From Lamellibrachia columna (taxonomy: Eukaryota; Annelida; Polychaeta; Sabellida; Siboglinidae): 64,000 nucleotides of DNA. Of the stretch, positions 59,086 through 64,000 are shown piece by piece. The stretch spans positions 26,716,048 to 26,780,047 of the forward strand of contig OY759263.1 of assembly GCA_963662155.1 (NCBI GenBank), given 5' to 3'. Both the position numbers and the translations under genes were made by a program. Within the stretch, counting starts at the first letter, position 1; each line of letters starts with the position of its first letter. Under the pieces are notes generated by a model that ran no database searches, was not told the DNA's origin, and saw only the letters and a program-made list of their open reading frames with translations.

Positions 59086-59439
59086 GGATTTTAATACGCA
59101 GTTTCTAATAACATATTGGAAAACAAACTTCAATTGTGGGCGTTAAGTTGTATTGTGTGAGAGTTCTGAAGCCTCAAACTAGGACAGGTGGTCAGTAATT
59201 AGTTGCACAGACTTGCCACTCCTTCAACAACTTTTCTATGATTGATTTCTATGATGTTATATTATTAGATGTTCACTCGATCAGCATCGTAATCATGGCT
59301 TTGACCAGCTTCTCTATCCAGCAATTTGTAGCATGCCGCATGGTTGATATATATCGAAAGTTGTTTCACGGCGCACTCTGTCAACGTTGGTGGAAGAACG
59401 TGGACTTACTACATCGGACACACCCGGCGAATCATCGAC
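59086..59439 (+). promoter_or_regulatory. Receptor 5 module, unit 3, leader and candidate TATA
   Basis: The third unit is directly in front of the coding sequence. Its RUNX-like sites are degraded ('ctgaagcctcaaactagg') but GTGGTCAGTAATTAG (TAATTA 59196-59201) is kept. A TATA-like tgatatatat lies at 59345-59354, 86 bases before the ATG at 59440, the same spacing as in receptors 2 and 4. Confidence 0.55.
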
Positions 59440-60384
59440 ATGGATGGAAGCGATTTCGACGATGTCAAGACTCTGACAATCTGTGCAGTGATAGTCATGA
59501 ACATAACGTTGAACTCTCTCGTGATCGCTGTAATCGCGAGACATCGACAACTGCGCGAAGATCGTACGACGCTTTTCGTGTTCTCGCTCACGCTTTCTGA
59601 TCTCGCCAGCGGATGTACGGCGATGCCCATCAGCGCTGCCCTGTGCTCCAGAGCAACACCGAATGTACGTGACACGATTAACTACCTTCCCAAGCTTCAT
59701 GCGGTTTTCTTTATTTGGTTCGGCGTCAACTCAATGCACAGTCTCTGCTGGGTGACCGTGTGCAAGATGATCGCCATAACGAATCCGCTGCGCTATGAAC
59801 AAGTCCTCACTCGAAACCGATGCTACTTCATAATATGCGGTGTATGGATGACCGGGGCGTTGATGGCCGCGACAATAACACCTTTTGTTGCAACATGGAA
59901 CCTCGATTGCTGTATCAGTCAAACAACAATTTCTACAGACTCGGTTGGCCCATTAATATTCGTTGTTTTAATCGCGATCGTGTGTCCTGCTGTCGCCCTT
60001 GTTTACTCCACTACACGAATATTCTTCGCGATTCTTCGTGCGCACCGTGAAATCACAGCACAAGTGAGTTCGATCGGTGGACAGAGTGATACACTCGCTA
60101 CCATCCCGTCTTCGACTTTCAAGTCGATTCGTTCCGGAAGAAATGTGCTGATCATGTGTTTGGCGTTTCTCATACTAACTTTTCCATTTGCTATATTTTG
60201 TTTTACGCTTGCATTTCATGTGGGCAACTATTTGCCGTCGTCGTATAAGTTTGTAGCAACTTGGATTTTATTGTGCAATTCTTCTGTGAACAGTCTCATA
60301 TATGTTGGCCTTTTTCGATCCGTTCGCGAGAAAACGGCACAGATGTTGCGTGCTGGTTTTTACAAACTATTTACGATTAGGTAG
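59440..60384 (+). CDS. Rhodopsin-like GPCR, intact (receptor 5)
   Basis: A fully open 314-codon class A receptor, about 94 % identical to receptor 2. The frame extends upstream to 59344, but the ATG at 59440 is chosen because it aligns exactly with the starts of receptors 2 and 4 and the upstream part is module sequence. N25, D54, CKM (108-110), W136, P183, P249 and NSLIY are kept. Differences cluster in TM1, TM3, ECL2 and the C-terminus (for example H160S, P166T, D262G, C311F); TM5-TM6 differs by a single ICL3 residue (G217D) up to about residue 255. The tissue, ligand and coupling are unknown. It lies outside the 26-kb duplication, so it is a genuinely distinct paralogue. Confidence 0.94.
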   Translation: MDGSDFDDVKTLTICAVIVMNITLNSLVIAVIARHRQLREDRTTLFVFSLTLSDLASGCTAMPISAALCSRATPNVRDTINYLPKLHAVFFIWFGVNSMHSLCWVTVCKMIAITNPLRYEQVLTRNRCYFIICGVWMTGALMAATITPFVATWNLDCCISQTTISTDSVGPLIFVVLIAIVCPAVALVYSTTRIFFAILRAHREITAQVSSIGGQSDTLATIPSSTFKSIRSGRNVLIMCLAFLILTFPFAIFCFTLAFHVGNYLPSSYKFVATWILLCNSSVNSLIYVGLFRSVREKTAQMLRAGFYKLFTIR

Positions 60385-60574
60385 TTCAGGCAGAAACACA
60401 GAGAAACGTATATCAGTTGTTAGTTGCTATACTAGTACAGTTCACTAAATCACTAATTGGTACTACAAAATAACAGATTATGTTGATAAGTACGCCTTCG
60501 TTTCCCTTTTCATCGAGGATTGCATGTGTTGTTCGGATTTTAATACTTCGTTATTTGTCTTTATGTGTCGTAAT

Positions 60575-60751
60575 TGCATTTCACGTGGACAACTATTTGC
60601 CGTCGTCGTATAAGTTTGTAGCAACTTGGATTTTATTGTGCAATTCTTCTGTGAACCGTCTCATATATGTTGGCCTTTTTCGATCTGTTCGAGAGAAAAC
60701 GGCACAAATGTTGCGTGCTGGTGTTTGCAAATTATGTAAGATTCGGTAATT
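60575..60751 (+). pseudogene. GPCR C-terminal fragment (TM6 end to stop)
   Basis: This repeats the last ~56 codons of receptor 5: AFHVDNYLPSSYKF, ATWILLCNSSVNRLIYVGLF, RSVREKTAQMLRAG, ending in CKLCKIR. It aligns to 60211-60384 with an offset of 364 bp, and the flanking 3' sequence is duplicated too, so it is a local tandem duplication of the gene end. Upstream there is only 3'-flank sequence, so it cannot encode a receptor. VDNY and CKLCKIR are closer to receptor 2 than to receptor 5, which suggests that receptor 5 changed afterwards or that exchange took place. Confidence 0.9.
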
Positions 60752-62600
60752 CAGGACAGGAACACAGACACACGTATCTCAGTTGTTAGTTGCTACACTA
60801 GTACTGTTCACTAAATGGTACTACAACAAAAAACAGATTGTGTTCATAAGTACGCCTTCGCTTCCATTTCCATCGAGGATTGAATGCGTTTTTCGGATAT
60901 TTACACTACGTTATTTGTCGTAACATAGCGGAAACTGCCGATTAAACTTGAACATGATATCAATACCCACTGCATTTACCGAAACGTCATACAAAGGTTG
61001 TTCATTCAGCAGTTGTATGTCCCTTCACAATATTTTGTTCTACTTACAAATAAAATCTTGAATTGAAGATTATTTTGTTCAATATATTTATACTGTCGTA
61101 TGTTCTCTAATAATCAGCATTGATGAGTTGTTTTTTGTGGGAAGAATAAAATGCGTAATTGGTGTTACCTGTCCCAACGATAATTACTGTATTACACAAA
61201 GTAAAGATAAAAAGAAGGCATAGCACTAAATATTTTTTTGTTAAATAATCCCAGATCACAATATTGTAAGTTGATTTTTCATAATTTCCATCAATTTGTG
61301 ACAAGAGTAAAGAGTTAGATTATTATGAGCCAATTGTGCTATGTTCTTAAATATTTAGGGCATAACAACAGTAAACAAATTATTATCTGATACTCTAATT
61401 AATTTTCATTCGATGTGTCATTGTTGTTACCTGTCATTGATATTACTAGGTACATAACAATACTTATGACCACTAGTCACACCGATGACGGTATTATTCA
61501 ATATGGGCCGTTATGCTCTTTTTATTGTGTTGAATAATAAAGTGATTTACTTCTGAAATTATCATTGAATGTAAGCCATCTGAGATCATATGTATTTTAT
61601 TTTGGCAATGCATGTAACTTCTATGCTGGGAATTACATGGTTTTCTCAAACCAGATGGAATGTATGTGAAATTGATGAATGAACACATACTATTTGTTCA
61701 CATGTTGTGTAAGAAAATGTAGTTTTGACATAAGTAAACTGGAGAACGACATAAAAGTAATTGTCATTGGTGTCACGGATCGTCATTGGTGTTACCATGT
61801 ATATTTTCATTGTTATTAATTTTGAAACTGGTTTTTATAATTTGAAAATAGTGCATTTAGGAGATTATGGATGCTGTCCTTGACTGTGTGAGGAATTTTC
61901 TGTTGAAGGTCGTCACAATTTAAAATTCCCGGAATCACATACGTGCGAAATGTAGGCCACTGATAGATTGACTGCATGAAAATGCGATATTGCATCCCAG
62001 GATCGCCATCAAATCTGATATAATCCAAGAAACGTTACTAAGAACTCTCATATAATATTTACATGTGATCTTAACACTGTAAACCTTTTATATGTTATAG
62101 CAATGTCACAATGTATTTTCAATAACGTCAAAGATATCAGCCAGTTATTCATTGACGTAAGAGGTGCATGAAAATAGACGCTTTTTGTAGTGCTGCATGG
62201 TTTAGTGATTGCATATGATTGTTTGTTCAAATGTTCTTCTAATCTGTAATAGTATACAATAAAATGTAGTTTTGAATTTGTGCTTTCAAAATCGTTTTCA
62301 AGTTGTCCTTGTAAAACGGACAGTTTACGTTGAAAGACGCAGGTAAAAAAATCAACTGTATACTATTTCCAGCGTATAACTAAATTTTTAACTCTAGCAG
62401 GTAGCGCTCAATATTCATGTCAGACAGCTCACCTAGGAGAAAGGAACCTCTGATCTAAAAACCCGGGCAGGAGGAGTTGATTAGTATTGTGAGGCAGCTC
62501 ACCTAAGGGGAAGGAAGCATCCGAATATGTACCACACTGTAAGCCAACCAATGTTGGAAAGTCGATATAGTTACCGCTTCCTGGGTAACCGACTCACTGC
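60752..62600 (+). other. Receptor 5 3' flank, no gene
   Basis: AT-rich sequence homologous to the other receptor flanks, with AATAAA at 61049-61054 and the later blocks 'taagttgatttttcataatt', 'gtgacaagagtaaag' and 'catggtttagtgattg'. Small minus-strand open frames at 61107-62230 have no recognisable content. RTE homology begins at about 62600. Confidence 0.7.
61049..61054 (+). terminator. Polyadenylation signal of receptor 5
   Basis: AATAAA in the conserved 'cttacaaataaaa' context, about 300 bases after the stop of the duplicated tail and 665 after the receptor 5 stop. Confidence 0.55.
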
Positions 62601-63784
62601 GCCTCTTGGCAGTGTCAACAAATCAGCGAAGTCCTGGTGGATCGCTCCGCCGGCGGCGACCTAAATGGGAAGTCCTGGTGGGAAGCTTGAGTGTGGGAAC
62701 GATGGGGGGGGATCACTAGAAGTGATAAACATGATGGACAGAATGAAGCTAGAGGCGCTGCGAGAAGAGAGAAGAAGTATCGGTCGTGATATTCGGATGG
62801 GGAACATTCCTCAAGAAGAAGAAGGAAAGCCAAAATGTTTTGTAGAGAAGTGGCCAGCATAAAACAGAACACGACATGTTGGTAGTAAGAAGACAACATA
62901 TATGGAGGGTGGGAGATTGCAAAGTCATTTCTGGTGAACATGTGGCCACACAGCACAAACCCCAGGTTTTTGTTGTACGCATCCAGAAGAAGAGGAAGGA
63001 TAAAGTAATGGGGCGACAGACCATCAAACGGTGGACACGCTGTCGGCACCCGGTCGTTGCATACAAAGAGAGGTTGACCTTAGATTATTACAGAATAGTG
63101 GAAGAAGAATGAAAGACATATGCCATTGTTGGCGTAGCAGAGGAGCTGTGTGGCAGGACGTCTAGAAAAGGAAAACCAAGCTTGGTGGACGGAAGAAGAA
63201 ATCGGAGAAGAGAGAGAGATATAGAACATGTTAGCATTGATAAAGAACAATGGGGAACAACTGAATACAACATTACAGCAACTGTACGGATAGGGGAAGA
63301 AGGCGGCCAGGAGAGCAGTGGACAAGGCAAAGAGGGAAATGGAGGAGGACGAAATGTGCAGAAAGTAAGAAGAGGATTGCAGGAAGAATTTGATAAATAA
63401 GATGTCACGAGAGAGACGAATGGGGAGAGCAAGGTAAAAACGTAATCAATAATCAAAGATTAAGGGCATATAATGGGAAGCTAGTCACAGAGAGGAACGA
63501 TGTGTTACATGTTTGGGAGGGCTATTTCAAGGAACTGCTAAGCCAAAGGGAAAGCAACGAACTACTTCTACCGAGGGAAGTAGAGGGAGAAGTAAAGTTG
63601 GATGCGATCGGTGATGCAGAGGTAGATAGAGCACTGAAGAAGACGAAGAGAGGCGGAGTGACAGGTACTGATGAAGTGCGAGTGGAGATGTTGGTTATGG
63701 CTGAGCGTTTTGGTGCTAGGTGGACAAGTCGATTGTTAAATACCTGCCTGAGAGAGGGGAATGTAATAGTAAATCGCTTATGTA
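62601..63784 (+). mobile_element. RTE-like LINE endonuclease remnant and linker
   Basis: The plus strand starts with SLSVGTM and SLEVINMMDRMKLEALREE, then most of the endonuclease core is missing. It resumes with LVVRRQHIWRVGDCKVISGE, HVATQHKPQVFVVRIQKKRK, MGRQTIKRW, KAKREMEEDE-like linker sequence, and an open stretch 63502-63804 with VWEGYFKELLSQRESNELLL, EVDRALKKTKRGGVTGTDEV and LVMAERFGARWTSRLLNTCL, ending in REGN. It then enters the GAT tract instead of the RT, the same junction as in the other copies. This is the least decayed linker in the window. Confidence 0.82.
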
Positions 63785-64000
63785 TTATTCAAGCATTTAT
63801 GTAATAATTAACCGGTAATGTAATAATGATGATGATGATAAAGATAATGATGATGTTGAAGAGGAGGAAACTTGGTGTGATTATAATTCTGAAAATAATA
63901 ATGATGACAAGATGATGATGACGACGATGATGAGAAGGATGAGGAGGAAGGTAATTATGATCAATACGAGACGAGAAAGTTGATGATGATAATTAGGATG
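63785..64000 (+). repeat. GAT-rich purine tract 7 (cut by window end)
   Basis: The tract opens with 'taataattaaccggtaatgt', a clean GAT run at 63828-63840, and degenerate GAT/GAG triplets to the window end. What follows beyond is not visible; by homology an antisense LINE tail and another receptor module would be expected. Confidence 0.8.

Noticed and set aside
59344..59439. An upstream start for receptor 5, giving 346 codons
   Set aside because: The extra 32 codons lie in leader and module sequence. The ATG at 59440 aligns with the starts of receptors 2 and 4 and keeps the family length of 314.

Overview
The window reads as animal (metazoan) nuclear DNA. It has single-exon rhodopsin-like GPCR genes in a tandem array, several families of decayed non-LTR retrotransposons (CR1-like, RTE-like, L2/Jockey-like), a decayed hAT transposase of the ZMYM1/DUF4371 type, long (TA)n tracts and AATAAA signals. 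Nothing is prokaryotic. The mixture suits a marine invertebrate with expanded intronless receptors, but the sequence alone does not fix the phylum. The only host genes I can support are the GPCRs.

Large-scale layout: bases 1-26443 and 30862-57317 are two copies, same order and strand, of one 26.4-kb block with a period of about 30.6 kb. They differ by scattered substitutions and a few indels. A spacer of about 4.4 kb (26444-30861) made of retroelement debris separates them. Copy 1 is already running at base 1. Copy 2 ends abruptly at about 57317 in a small inverted RTE fragment. The remainder (57318-64000) is a related but more diverged receptor cassette.

The block is itself built from older cassettes: a ~300-700-bp 5' module, a receptor CDS of 314 codons, a ~1.5-2.2-kb 3' flank with a polyadenylation signal, an RTE-like fragment, a GAT-rich purine tract, an antisense LINE tail, and the next module. 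Receptors occur at 4.8 kb (pseudogene), 21.8 kb (intact), 35.4 kb (pseudogene, twin of the first), 52.4 kb (intact, twin of the second), 59.4 kb (intact) and 60.6 kb (C-terminal fragment). In other cassettes the module survives but the receptor has been replaced by LINE sequence.

The intact receptors keep N1.50, D2.50, W4.50, P5.50 and a TM6 proline. They have CKM at the DRY position, NSxxY for NPxxY, and no cysteine at the expected start of TM3. The 5' modules are the most repeated element (about 18 copies) and stack three deep in front of the 59.4-kb gene, each upstream unit retaining a vestigial start codon. Strong unknowns are the role of these modules, whether the 26-kb duplication is real or an assembly artefact, and a 74-codon ORF in a five-copy repeat that I do not recognise.
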